Positions 8,114 through 18,341 of a stretch of DNA of 64,000 nucleotides are shown piece by piece. The position numbers and the translations under genes are program-made. Origin of the DNA: G963701675 sp963701675 (lineage in GTDB: Bacteria > Planctomycetota > Planctomycetia > Gemmatales > Gemmataceae); assembly GCA_963701675.1 (NCBI GenBank), contig OY969623.1:2108001-2172000 (forward strand). The letters run 5' to 3'. How positions within the stretch are numbered: position 1 is the stretch's first letter; the number at the start of each line of letters is the position of its first letter. The notes beneath the pieces were generated by a model. The model saw only the letters and a program-made list of their open reading frames with translations. It was not told the DNA's origin and did no database searches.

Positions 8114-9152
8114 CTACCAGCGGAGGAGCGCCGTTCCCCAGGCCAATCCCGAACCGAAGCCGCTAAGCACGATCAGGTTGCCGGGCTTGACTCGGCCGTC
8201 TGCCACGGCTTCGTCGAGCGCCAATGGGACCGATCCGGCTGAGGTGTTGCCGTAGCGGTCGAGGTTGTTGAAGACACGCTGCCGCGGAATGTGCAGGACG
8301 TCGATTGCCGCGTTGATGATGCGGATGTTCGCCTGGTGCGGAATATAGAGGTCCACTTCGCTTGGGCGATAACCGGCGTGGCGGAGCACGTCTTGAATGG
8401 TGTCACAGAGCATGGCGACGGCCCAGCGGAACACGGCCCGGCCGTCCATGTGCATGTAATGCAGACCTTTGCTTAACAACTCCGGCGTCGGCGGCAGGCG
8501 GCTGCCGCATGCGGGCCGGCTGAGTAGATCGCCGCCGCTGCCGTCAGAACCAAGGGTGTAACTCACGATGCCTTGTTCCGGTTCGCCTCGCGCCAGACAA
8601 GACGGCGCCGGCGCCGTCGCCGAAGAGCGGATACGTTTTCAGGTCGCTCGGATTGACCACGCGCGAGTTGCAATCGCCGCCGATTATGAGAGCGAGGTCG
8701 CTGGCCCCGGATAGGATATAAGTCGCTCCGGTGATGAGGGCATACATGAAACCGGCGCACGCCGCTTCCAACTCCATCGCCGGACAGGTGAGCTTAAGCC
8801 GATCTTGCACCAGACAGGCCGTAGACGGGAACGCCATGTCCGGTGTGAAGGTGGCAACAATCAACAGATCAATGTCGTCGGGATTCACCCGGGCTCGGTC
8901 AATACATCGGCGAGCGGCCTCATGGCAAAGGTCGCTGGTGGCCTGGTGTGGCAGAGCGTGGCGCCGCTCCAAAATGCCGGTGCGTTTGACGATCCAATCC
9001 GAATCGAAGCCGAGCCGTTGGTGAAGGTGTTCGTTAGTGAGAACGGCGTCCGGCACATAGCTGCCCGTGCCCAGGATTCGCACGCCGGTCAATCGGCGGC
9101 AAAGCGGACGTCGCGATGGTTGGAATTCTTGCGTCATGAAGGAACGACCCAC
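8114..9152 (-). CDS. fabH: 3-oxoacyl-ACP synthase III (FabH), frameshifted
   Basis: FabH starts fatty-acid synthesis by condensing acyl-CoA with malonyl-ACP. Two frames together give a full-length protein: 8544-9152 encodes the N-terminal half with the active-site Cys in EAACAGF (about residue 132) and the GDGAGAVL glycine loop; 8114-8566 encodes the rest with the catalytic His in PHQAN and Asn in YGNTSAG. The break lies at 8594-8600, where one extra base disrupts the expected VLLARGE reading. Because all three catalytic residues are intact, a sequencing error or a very recent mutation is likely. Start is a GTG at 9152 or the ATG at 9137; neither has a good ribosome site. It could instead be a FabH-like synthase of a secondary pathway. 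Confidence 0.85.
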
Positions 9153-9280
9153 CGGGGTCAGGAGGCGGCAATGATTCAGCTTCAGACCCGGAAAAAAGGG
9201 CAGTATACCCCAGCGGCGCTTTTTCGCCTAGCGTGGAATGAAACCGTCTTCTTCCTAAAGATTGGTTATGACTTCGGACG

Positions 9281-10156
9281 ATGATCGACGATGCGACAAA
9301 CTTTTTTCCACGAGGCATGTGGATGGCCACCGCCGAAAAGACCGTTACGCGCTTTCTACTTCTAAGCGATGTCGCGGCTCCGTATGTAGCGGCGTTGGGT
9401 GAGCTGGGAATCTTTGCCGCACGAACTGTCGGGTGGATGACCCGGCGACGGCCCAGTCGAGGGACGCTCCTTAGCGCTTGTTACACCGTCGGCGTTCGCA
9501 GCGTGCCCGTCGTTGCCGTCACAGGACTGTTCATCGGCATGGTGCTGGCCGTCCAATCGTACCGCGATTTTGATCGGCTTGGGTTCGCGAGCCGGCTCGG
9601 CGCCATTATCAATATCAGCGTGGTTCGAGAATTAGGCCCGGTCCTGGCGGCGACGATGATTGCCGGTCGCGTCGGCTGCGCCATGGCCGCCGAACTGGGC
9701 ACGATGCGGGTCACCGAGCAAATCGAAGCCGTTACTTGCCTCGGCGCTAATCCCATCCACTATCTCGTCGTTCCGCGTGTAATGGCGTGCGTTCTGTTGA
9801 CGCCCGTTTTGACTCTTCTCGCGGACCTTACCGGAATTCTGGGCGGCGCCTTTATCTGTCTCGAAATCTATGGCGTCGAACCGCACTACTACTGGGAACA
9901 TGCTGCCGAGTACGTTGGCATGGGCGACGTTGTCAACGGCTTGGTCAAATCCATGTTCTTTGGCCTGGCGATTTCGTTAATCAGTTGCCATCGCGGATTC
10001 AATTGCCGGCCGGGGGCGGAAGGCGTCGGTCAGGCAGCGACGGAGGCATTCGTCATGTCGTTCATCACAATTCTCGCGCTGGATTTTCTACTCGCCATGT
10101 TTCTAACCAATCTCTCCAACGTCGTTTGGCCGGTTAAGATGCGGCGATTACTCTAA
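9281..10156 (+). CDS. MlaE-family ABC transporter permease
   Basis: A 291-residue permease of the MlaE family, the membrane component of lipid-transport ABC systems that move phospholipids between inner and outer membrane. Family signatures are GLFIGMVLAVQ, the ELGPVLAATMIAGRVGCAMAAELGTM region split across two helices, and the LGANPIHYLVVPRV segment. Four to five transmembrane helices are evident. ATG codons at 9317 and 9323 are alternative starts. The usual partners (MlaF ATPase and MlaD) are not next to it, so it may work with components encoded elsewhere. It is followed by der on the same strand with a 126-bp gap. Confidence 0.85.
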   Translation: MIDDATNFFPRGMWMATAEKTVTRFLLLSDVAAPYVAALGELGIFAARTVGWMTRRRPSRGTLLSACYTVGVRSVPVVAVTGLFIGMVLAVQSYRDFDRLGFASRLGAIINISVVRELGPVLAATMIAGRVGCAMAAELGTMRVTEQIEAVTCLGANPIHYLVVPRVMACVLLTPVLTLLADLTGILGGAFICLEIYGVEPHYYWEHAAEYVGMGDVVNGLVKSMFFGLAISLISCHRGFNCRPGAEGVGQAATEAFVMSFITILALDFLLAMFLTNLSNVVWPVKMRRLL

Positions 10157-10196
10157 CTTCCCGGCACCCAACCGGAACCCAGCCGACGATTGAAGG

Positions 10197-10202
10197 TATA
10201 AT
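10197..10202 (+). promoter_or_regulatory. Candidate -10 box (TATAAT) upstream of der
   Basis: A perfect TATAAT lies 81 bases before the der start in the only non-coding gap upstream of it. The matching -35 region (near 10174) is poor, so this is a weak prediction of a sigma-70 promoter. Confidence 0.3.
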
Positions 10203-10282
10203 TATTAGTTGAGCAATTCCAAAATCGGCTGAAGTTCGACGGCGCGGGCAGGGCTTGCGACGCGCAAACGGAGAGGGATGTC

Positions 10283-11740
10283 ATGACCGTGCCAGTTGTC
10301 GCAATCGTCGGCCGCCCTAATGTCGGCAAATCTTCGCTTTTCAATTGGCTGGCCGGGCGACGTATCGCCATCGTCGACCCCACGGCCGGCGTCACCCGCG
10401 ACCGCCTGACGACGCTCATCCCGATCGGTGAGCGATATTTCGAGCTAGTCGATACGGGCGGAATGGGAATTCAAGATGTCGACAATCTCACGGATCATAT
10501 CGAACGTCAGATTGAGACCGCGATCGATCAAGCCAGCCTGATTCTTTTCGTCGTCGATACGCGCACCGGCTTGACGCCGCTGGATGAAGCCGTCGCCCGT
10601 CGCCTACGCTACACGACGAAGCCGATCATTCTCGTTGCCAACAAATGCGACACGGCTGAGTTCGAACCGCTCGCGGCTGAGTTTTACAAACTCGGCAGAG
10701 GAAAGCTTCTTTGCGTCAGCGCTCAACAAAACCGCGGCAAGGAAGCGCTCTTCGAGCTCATCGGCCAACGCCTGCCCCGTCAGCCGAAGCCTACGAAGCA
10801 ACCGGATGTGTCGATGAAACTGGCCATTGTCGGGCGACGAAATACCGGAAAGAGCACGTACATCAACAGCCTCGCGCAAGCAGAACGCATGATCGTCAGC
10901 GAAGTGGCAGGCACGACGCGCGACAGTGTCGATGTTCGGTTCGAGCGCGACGGACGTGCGTTCATCGCCATTGACACCGCGGGCGTTCGAAAAAAGAAGA
11001 GCGTCAGTTCCGATATCGAGTTCTATTCCTTAGCGCGGGCCGAACGTTCCATACGCCGTGCCGACGTCGTGCTCATGTTCCTCGACCCGCGGGTACGGAT
11101 AAGCAAGGTCGACAAGCAACTGGCCAACTACATCCTGGAGCAGAGCAAGCCCGCGATTTTCGTCGTCAACAAATGGGATCTCATGACTCCCATGCCCACG
11201 AGCAAGTTTTCCAGTTACATTCGCGCCGTCTTTCCGAATTTGGACTTTCTTCCGATTGCTTTTGTGACGGCGAAGAGCGGGAAGAATGTGCACGCACTCC
11301 TGAACCTCGCACAACATCTGCACAAACAGGCCAGTCGCCGAGTGGGCACCGGGGACCTGAACCGGGTGCTGCGACAGGCCCTCGAGAATCAGCCGCCGCC
11401 GATGCGGCAAAACCGCAGGCCGAAAATCTTCTACGCCACACAGGTCGGCGCGAGCCCGCCGACGTTCGTCTTGTTCACCAATGGGCCCGAGCTATTCGAC
11501 AACACCTATCAACGATACTTGCTCAACATCTTCCGCGATGCGCTGTCCTTCGGCGACGTACCGATGAAGTTGTTCCTTCGGCAAAAACGCCGCGAGGAAC
11601 GAGACGCCGACAGCGACGTCGAGCTTCCGACGGATGGCATCAAAACCACACCACAGCGCTCGGCCAACGGTCCTCGACGAACCCCCGACAAAAACCGGAA
11701 GCGGCCGACAAAAGAACCTGAACTTTGGCGCGATGTGTAA
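10283..11740 (+). CDS. der: Ribosome-associated GTPase Der (EngA)
   Basis: Der is an essential double-domain GTPase that helps assemble the 50S ribosomal subunit. The protein has the diagnostic two G domains in tandem: the first P-loop GRPNVGKS at residues 10-17 with DPTAGVTRDR and DTGGMG, the second GRRNTGKS near residue 184 with AGTTRDS and DTAGVRKK, then the C-terminal KH-like domain containing the PPTFVLF motif. Total length of 485 is slightly above the usual 440-490 range. The last ~50 residues are a basic, low-complexity tail. The start has GGAGAGGGATGTC before the ATG, and a TATAAT lies upstream. Assignment is secure. Confidence 0.97.
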   Translation: MTVPVVAIVGRPNVGKSSLFNWLAGRRIAIVDPTAGVTRDRLTTLIPIGERYFELVDTGGMGIQDVDNLTDHIERQIETAIDQASLILFVVDTRTGLTPLDEAVARRLRYTTKPIILVANKCDTAEFEPLAAEFYKLGRGKLLCVSAQQNRGKEALFELIGQRLPRQPKPTKQPDVSMKLAIVGRRNTGKSTYINSLAQAERMIVSEVAGTTRDSVDVRFERDGRAFIAIDTAGVRKKKSVSSDIEFYSLARAERSIRRADVVLMFLDPRVRISKVDKQLANYILEQSKPAIFVVNKWDLMTPMPTSKFSSYIRAVFPNLDFLPIAFVTAKSGKNVHALLNLAQHLHKQASRRVGTGDLNRVLRQALENQPPPMRQNRRPKIFYATQVGASPPTFVLFTNGPELFDNTYQRYLLNIFRDALSFGDVPMKLFLRQKRREERDADSDVELPTDGIKTTPQRSANGPRRTPDKNRKRPTKEPELWRDV

Positions 11741-11820
11741 GATAGCTGAGCCAGGTTCGATTCTTGTCTATGCACTGAGACTACCGGATTCGGTTCTGCT
11801 CTTCCCGGGGGAGTACGACG

Positions 11821-12270
11821 ATGCTTTTGCAAGCCTTCTCCTTTCTTATCACCGCCAGTCTCGCAGCGACACCGGCCGATAAGCCGAAGACGGAATTCTA
11901 CAAGGGAAAAGTGGTGCCGCTTGCCGGACTGATCGATAAGTTCGGGTCTCGGCTCGATCCGGACGCGTCACCGCATTGGTTGGCGCTGGTCACCGACGAC
12001 AACAAGATCTATCCACTCATCAAAGACGAGAACTCTCGGCTGTTTTTTCAAGATCGACGTTTGCAGAACCGGCCGGTACGGATCGGCGGCAGGCTTTTTC
12101 AGGACACCCGGCTTCTGCAAGTATTATCGGTGACGACCTACGCCAAAGGCGTTCCGCAAGAAGTTTATTATTGGTGTGAGATTTGTTCCATCCGCCGAAA
12201 TGAGCTGCTGAAGCAATGCGAATGCTGCGGCGGCCCGATGGAATTGCGTGAGGTCCCGGTAGAGCGGTGA
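11821..12270 (+). CDS. Secreted zinc-ribbon-like hypothetical protein
   Basis: A 149-residue protein with a short N-terminal hydrophobic stretch and a TPA site, consistent with a signal peptide, a small mixed-strand central domain, and a C-terminal cysteine cluster CEIC followed by CECCGG, which looks like a zinc ribbon. I recognise the architecture as common in Planctomycetes but know no function. The strong ribosome site GGGGGAG lies six bases before the ATG at 11821. It follows der by 80 bases and converges with the next small zinc-ribbon gene. Confidence 0.65.
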   Translation: MLLQAFSFLITASLAATPADKPKTEFYKGKVVPLAGLIDKFGSRLDPDASPHWLALVTDDNKIYPLIKDENSRLFFQDRRLQNRPVRIGGRLFQDTRLLQVLSVTTYAKGVPQEVYYWCEICSIRRNELLKQCECCGGPMELREVPVER

Positions 12271-12300
12271 TTGGTCTAAGAGCCGGGCTCGCAACGAAAG

Positions 12301-12609
12301 TCAATTCTCGCTGAAGTCGAACTTCTGAGCTGCCTCTTTCCCCAGTGGGTTGTTGAGGAATTTCTGGTGGCATTGCGGACAAAGGTCGTACCGCAGGGTC
12401 TTGTATGCCGGTGCCGGAATCTCCGGATCAGAAAGCTCATTGTGCTCGGAAAGTAGCTGGCTGACGGCTTCAAGATGGTCTTCATCTAGATCGGCTTCGG
12501 TCAGTTCGGCCGGTTCCTCGGCCGCGTACACTTCGATTTTTACGACATACCGATTCTGGACTCCCGGTAGAATCTCCCGGTGGCAACTGTCGCACGTGAT
12601 ATGGAGCAT
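12301..12609 (-). CDS. Small zinc-ribbon protein, planctomycete type
   Basis: A 102-residue acidic protein with two Cys-X2-Cys knuckles, CDSC near the N terminus and CPQC near the C terminus, flanking a region with RYVVKIEVYAA and the highly charged ELTEADLDEDH. The ending KEAAQKFDFSEN is, from memory, a conserved terminus in Planctomycetes. A zinc-binding role is likely from the Cys pattern; cellular role unknown. ATG at 12609 gives the start MLHITCDSC seen in relatives; an in-frame ATG at 12648 would add 13 residues and cannot be excluded. Confidence 0.7.
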   Translation of the reverse strand: MLHITCDSCHREILPGVQNRYVVKIEVYAAEEPAELTEADLDEDHLEAVSQLLSEHNELSDPEIPAPAYKTLRYDLCPQCHQKFLNNPLGKEAAQKFDFSEN

Positions 12610-12867
12610 GAGCGCGATATCCTCTTCAAGCCATGGATCCAAATCCACGTCGACACCCGGACCACCATGCCAGGCCTAATATGCAATGGGCGACCGAATG
12701 ACGACTACTTATTCGCTCTATCCATCCGTCGCAGGTTTTGTCGATCCTGTCAAGCGGAATCTATCGAATAGAGCGGCTAACGCGATTGTGTCGGTTCATC
12801 TAATTGGCTGCCGAACACTCGGTACATCTTATGTGCCGGTCGGATGATGTCTTCGGCGCGGATCGAA

Positions 12868-14479
12868 TTACGAAAACAATTCCCTGGGACAGGTGAGATG
12901 GCGTTGCCAGAGCCCGTCATTTCGGTCGGGAAAGTCGGTTCGAAAATGCACACCGCGTGATTCCTCTCGATTTATCGCTGCCCAGATCATGAGGCGGGCA
13001 ATCGTCAGCATGTTTTGAAGCTCCCAACCGCCGACCGAGTGGAATTCCTTGGCGAGGACGTATCGACACCAGAAATCAACGGTGCGTTGAGCTTCCTCCA
13101 TCCCGGCCTTGTCGCGCGCGATTCCCATACGGCGAACCATGAGGCTGCGGAGCGAATTCGTCATGTCCTCCACGTTGAGGTCCTGGATCGGTTCCGTTGT
13201 CGACGGGGATTCAATCGGCGGCAGGCGAAACGTGTCGTGCATCCCGGATGCCGCTTCGCCGGCACGGCGGCCACATTCGGCGCCAAACACCAGGCCCTCC
13301 AACAAGCTATTCGACGCCAGGCGGTTCGCGCCGTGCAGCCCGCTGGACGTCACCTCGCCCGCAGCCCACAGGTTGGCAATCGAAGTCCCACCGTGGATAT
13401 CGACCGCAACACCGCCGATCATGTAGTGAGCGCCGGGTCGGACCGGAATCCGATCTTTGGTGATGTCCAGGCTGAAGCCGCTGCACACCTGCCCTATTCC
13501 CGGGAAGCGTTTTCGAACGTGACCCGGATCAAGATGCGATAGGTCCAAATAAACATTCGGATGTTGCGTGCGTTCCATCTGTCTCACGATGGCGCGGGCG
13601 ACGATATCTCGCGGCGCCAATTCGGCGCGGATCCTCGGACGTCATGAACCGGACGCCATCCTTGTCGCGGAGGTAAGCGCCTTCGCCACGGACGGCCTCA
13701 CTAATCAGAAAACGGCTCGAACCGGCCACGTAGAGAACGGTGGGATGAAACTGCATGAACTCCATGTCGCGGAGATCGGCGCCGGCACGGTAAGCCGCCG
13801 CCATCCCATCACCTGTGGCAACCGGCGGGTTCGTGGTTTCGCGGTATATCATGCCGCAGCCGCCGCTGGCCAAGATAGTCTGTTTGGCCCACACCAGGAA
13901 CGTGTCCTTTTCGGATCGCACCAACACCGCGCCGACGCAGGCGCCGTTCTCCGTGAGCAGGTCGGCCGTGAACGTGTTATCCCAAATGCGGATATTCGGC
14001 ACCTGCTGCACGGCCGCGATAATCGCCCGCATCACTTCATAGCCGGTGGCATCGCCTAGTGCGTGGACGATGCGCCGATGGCTATGGCCGCCTTCGCGCG
14101 TGAGTGCGATCTGGCCGTCCTCTATGTCGAATTGAGTTCCCCAGGCAATGAGGTCGGCAATTTGGTCGGGTGCTTCGCGGACCACCGTTTCCACGACTTC
14201 GCGATCACATAAACCGGCGCCGGCCGTCAATGTGTCTTCGATGTGGTTTTCGAACCGGTCCTCCGGTGACGACACCGCCGCTATCCCGCCTTGAGCATAA
14301 CTGCTGTTGCTCTGTTGAATCCGGTCCTTGGTGACAACCAATACTTGCAGGCTGCGGGGAATCTCCAGCGCGGCACGAAGCCCGGCTATGCCGGCCCCGA
14401 TTATCAGGACGTCCGTGAATATATGCGGTGTACGTTTGGGTCCGAAGGCTACCAAATATCGACGTGATGACTGCATCAT
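12868..14479 (-). CDS. nadB: L-aspartate oxidase (NadB), frameshifted
   Basis: NadB oxidises L-aspartate to iminoaspartate, the first step of de novo NAD synthesis, with FAD. Two frames give one ~537-residue protein: 13529-14479 holds the FAD Rossmann motif IIGAGIAGLRAALE, the SSYAQGGIAA segment and the EGGHSHRRI active-site region; 12868-13620 holds APRDIVARAI, the GGVAVDIHGGT and GLHGANRLASNSLLEGLVFG motifs and the helical C terminus. The break lies near 13620-13630, where the expected DPR-AELAPRD junction is out of frame by a one-base gain or two-base loss. All key motifs survive, so base-calling error is plausible. It starts 26 bases after the stop of the large upstream gene on the same strand. 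Confidence 0.9.
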
Positions 14480-14505
14480 GCGAAGCCGCGGACGACAACG
14501 ATCTC

Positions 14506-17500
14506 CTACTTCTTATCTTGATCGCGGTTCTTTCCGGAGATCTTCTCAGTGAATTCCTTGTACACGTCACGATACTCTGGCGGCGGCAATGCGATTCCGC
14601 CCTTCAGGGTCTTGTCGTCCTTCCCCGTGGGATTCATTTGCCTGGCGCCAATGTTCGTCAGTTTCCCGCCGCCGGCCTTCGGATCGGCGAGCTTTTCTTC
14701 GTCGCTAATGCGTTGTGGCTTCCGTTTGAGCATCGCCTCATACGCTTTGACGAATTCCTGGAACTCCGCCTCGGTCATGTTGGCCTTCTTCAAAACGTCC
14801 TTGTTGACCTTTTTGCGGATGTCCTCGAGTTGCAGGTCGCTGGCCTTCTTCTGATGCTCGGGGTTGGCATCGGTTCCCTTGGCTGGATCGGGACTGTCCA
14901 CCGGTGGACGATCACGCACACCGGGCGGTTGCGTTCCGCCGCCGGAAGAAGTTGGCTTTTCCTTCGGCTGTCCCTTGTCATCACCGGGCTTCTCGTCTTT
15001 TTTTGGATCGGGGCTGTCAGACTTCTCCTTGCTCGTATCCCCTTTCTGACCATCGCCCTTTGATTCCTTGCTCTCCTTCTGATCCTTGGCCGGATCGCCC
15101 TTCTGGTCGTTGCCCTTCGTTTCCTTGCTATCCTTCTGCTCCTTGGAAGCGTCGCCCTTCTGACCGTCGCCCTTCGATTCCTTGTTCTCCTTCTGATCCT
15201 TCGACGCATCGCCCTTCTGACCGTCGCCTTTCGATTCCTTCTGCTCCTTGGATGCGTCGCCCTTCTGCCCATCACCTTTCGTTTCCTTGCTATCCTTCTG
15301 GTCTTTGGCCGGATCACCCGTCTGGCCGTCTCCCTTTGAGTCCTTGTTTTCCTTCTGGTCCTTCGTCGGATCACCCTTCTGCTCGTCTCCCTTTGAGTCC
15401 TTGTTTTCCTTCTGGTCCTTCGTCGGATCGCCCTTCTGACCGTCGCCCTGGGATTCCTTGTTCTCCTTCTGGTCCTTCGCCGGGTCACCCTTCTGGCCGT
15501 CGCCCTTTGATTCCTTGTTCTCCTTCTGGTCCTTCGTCGGATCGCCCTTCTGACCGTCGCCCTTCGAGTCCTTGTTCTCCTTCTGGTCCTTGGCCGGATC
15601 GCCCTTCTGACCGTCGCCCTTTGATTCCTTGTTCTCCTTCTGGTCCTTCGTCGGATCGCCCTTCTGGCCATCGCCCTTCGATTCCTTGTTCTCCTTCTGG
15701 TCCTTCGTCGGATCGCCCTTCTGACCGTCACCCTTTGAGTCCTTGTTCTCCTTCTGGTCCTTGGCCGGATCGCCCTTCTGACCGTCACCCTTCGATTCTT
15801 TGTTCTCCTTCGGGTCCTGAGCGCCGTCGCCCTTCGATTCCTTGTTCTCCTTCTGATCCTTGGACGTGTCGCCCTTCTGGCCGTCACCCTTGGATTCTTT
15901 GTTCTCCTTCGGTCCTGAGCGCCGTCGCCCTTCGATTCCTTGTTCTCCTTCTGGTCCTTGGACGTGTCGCCTTTCTGGCCGTCACCCATGGATTCTTTGT
16001 TCTCCTTCTGATCCTGAGCGCCGTCGCCCTTCGATTCCTTGTTCTCCTTCTGGTCCTTGGACGTGTCGCCTTTCTGGCCGTCACCCTTGGATTCTTTGTT
16101 CTCCTTCTGATCCTGAGCGCCGTCGCCCTTCTGGCCGTCTCCCTTGGATTCCTTGTTCTCCTTTTGATCCTTGGAATCGTTCTTGCCCTCGCCCTCTTCC
16201 TGTTTCTCCTGCTCATTGATCGCGTCTTCGATCTTTTTCTTTTGGTCTTCGAGGTTCTTGTCGCTCTCGCCTTGGTTGTCGCCCTTGGATGGATCGGAGT
16301 TCTGGTTCTTATCGCCGCGGCCTGACTGGTCTTTCTGGTTCTGATTCTCTTGATTCAGGTCCTGGTCCTGTTTTTGCTCGTGCTGTTGTTGCTCGTTCTT
16401 TTCACGCTGGCGTTGGCGTTGTTGTTCTTGTTTCTTTTCGGGATCGCTTTCCGGCGGCGAAATGGTGATCTTAAACCGCTCGCTCTTGCCGATGTTCGGC
16501 TGGGGATAGTCGTAATTGTCCGCGGCTTCGAGCCAATACTCGATGGACGCGCCCGGTTGCAGGCCCTGTCCGTTGGCTTGCTTGATCTTCTCTAGCTCAA
16601 GTACGTCCTTGTAATCCAGTTTCAGCGGATAGTTGCCGTTCTCGAACTGAAATGATTTGCCGGGACGATAAGGCTTCGACTGTTCCTGCCCTTCGATCTC
16701 CATCTTCAGTGTCATGTGCGCAAGTCCGAAATCGTCGCGTGCTGCTCCTTCAATCGACAGCGTTCCGTTTGCCGGTAGCGACACCGGCTGACCGGGCTTC
16801 GTGAGCACGACTTTCGGCGCTTCATCGTCGAGCACCCGAACCGTGTGCGGCACCGGGTCCGCATTCTTTTCACCTTCCGCTGCGGTGAACCAAACACGGT
16901 AGGTGCCCGATTCGACAAGAACGATCTGTTGAAAGCTTAGCGCTCTCGGATCGTCAGCGACGCGTTGGGCAGGGGTGATGGTGGCGGCCTTCGGTTTTCC
17001 GTCCGCTCCGGGTCGCGGTGTGAACTCCAGTTGACCATCGCGGACAGTTCGGTTCGTCTGGGCAGCAATGGTGACCTTCGTTCCGCGCACTCCCTCGAGG
17101 TTCGGATCGTCCGAAGTCTGATCCGGTCGGTTGAGGTATTTGCGAAACTCGTATGTGACTTTCGTACCGGTGACGAGCGGTGTGGAGCGGACCTGGACGC
17201 GGTACTCTGGTGTTTCCGCATCACCGCCGGCGACGGTGTACCAAAAGCCGTGGCGAACTTCGCCGGCCGGTAAGACAAGATTCCAATGGCGTGAGGAATC
17301 GGCCGGGGCCAGTGGTCGCTCGACATATGGATCGGTGGGCTGGTAGCGGTAACGCAAGCGCACGGAGTCAGGGTGGCCGGCTTCCGGCACCCTGCCGTCA
17401 ACACCGACGGCAAACGTCACTGCCCTACCGACCGCGACGGTCACGTCACCGCCCTCCGGCTGAAGCAGCGTCAGTTGCGTGCGGGTCGCCAGCGTGCCTT

Positions 17501-18077
17501 CGGTGAACGGAACGAAGGATCGTTTCAAAAGCGAGAAGAATTGCGGCGGACTCAAAAAGAACAAAACGATCAACGAAAGTAATAGGCCGCCTGTCACGGC
17601 GCCGATCCAACGCGTCCAACGCGTGCTCAACAGTTGATCCAGATCGGCCCGCGCGAGGTCTTTCGCTGCTCGTTGGCTCACCGCATTTCTAATGGCAGCC
17701 GGCAGTTCTCGTTCGCGCAAATCGAGCCAGTTAACAACACTGTTCTTTACGTCCTCGAGCCCGTGCTCCACTTGAAGGGCGGCGTAATAAGGATTCACGC
17801 GCCGGAACACGATGCGCGACAAGGCCACACCGACGAACACTAACGCCGCAAGGACATAGAGGCCAAACGCAGATTGACGAACGATAGACGGCAGCTCAAA
17901 CACCCGGTCCAGGAACGCCATCGTCACGGCGTAGAGGAGTGTGCCGCCGACCAAGATCAGCCCGGCGACGGCCAGGTCGAGCAATCGAATTCGCGATTGC
18001 GCCTTGCCCAGCTGCGATTCGACATAGCTCTCGTATTTGAAAACCGGGTTTGCCGGAGTTTCCGTCACAGTACTCAT
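14506..18077 (-). CDS. DUF4175-like large membrane protein with charged tandem repeats, frameshifted
   Basis: A very large membrane-anchored protein of about 1190 residues. The N terminus has three hydrophobic helices (about residues 32-56, 70-92 and 157-178), then a ~350-residue beta-rich extracytoplasmic region, then an extremely charged Gln/Lys/Glu/Asp region built from 19-residue repeats, and a helical C terminus (from about the EDIRKKVNKDVL segment) ending in DQDKK. A one-base loss at about 15911 (GG where the neighbouring repeat copy has GGG) moves the reading out of frame; because the repeat is open in several frames, the shifted frame continues as an Arg-rich sequence to 14790. The correct frame is recovered to 14506. 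ATG at 18077 is preferred over the GTG at 18083. Overall layout is like DUF4175 proteins of Planctomycetes; function unknown. Confidence 0.75.
15040..16200 (-). repeat. 57-bp tandem repeat array (19-residue unit)
   Basis: About twenty head-to-tail copies of a 57-bp unit, coding on the minus strand for KGDGQKGDPTKDQKENKES and variants. Two to three copies near 15800-16160 are shortened to ~42 bp (KGDGAQDQKENKES). Identity between copies is high, so slippage or recombination is expected. The spacing of the CTTGTT(C/T)TCC landmark (for example 15342 to 15399) confirms the period. Confidence 0.9.
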
Positions 18078-18341
18078 CAGCACGCCCCGCGTGAAACAGC
18101 AATAGGATCAGTCGGCACATCGATTATATCGTGCAAACCTAGCCGCGCCATCCAGCATTTGCAGACGCCTTAGGCCCTTCCGTGAACGACCTTTAATCGT
18201 TCCGCCCATGACTCCGAAGATATCGACGGATTGTGCTGGAATTCCTCGTCGGCGGTTGGTAATCTGTTGAAACCACCAATTTAGTTAATGAGTACTAACT
18301 TGCACGGGTAACCATCCAGTCTTCGGGCGCAGGAGTTAGTC

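Noticed and set aside
15040..16200. CRISPR-like array
   Set aside because: The repeats are head to tail without unique spacers, and they code for a regular 19-residue unit in frame with a membrane protein.
14904..16325. 473-codon plus-strand open frame, Pro/Ser-rich (repeating PSGPSSDRPSDRRP-like units)
   Set aside because: It is the exact antisense of the 57-bp charged repeat array. It has no ribosome site and no relatives I recognise; its openness follows from the base bias of the repeat.
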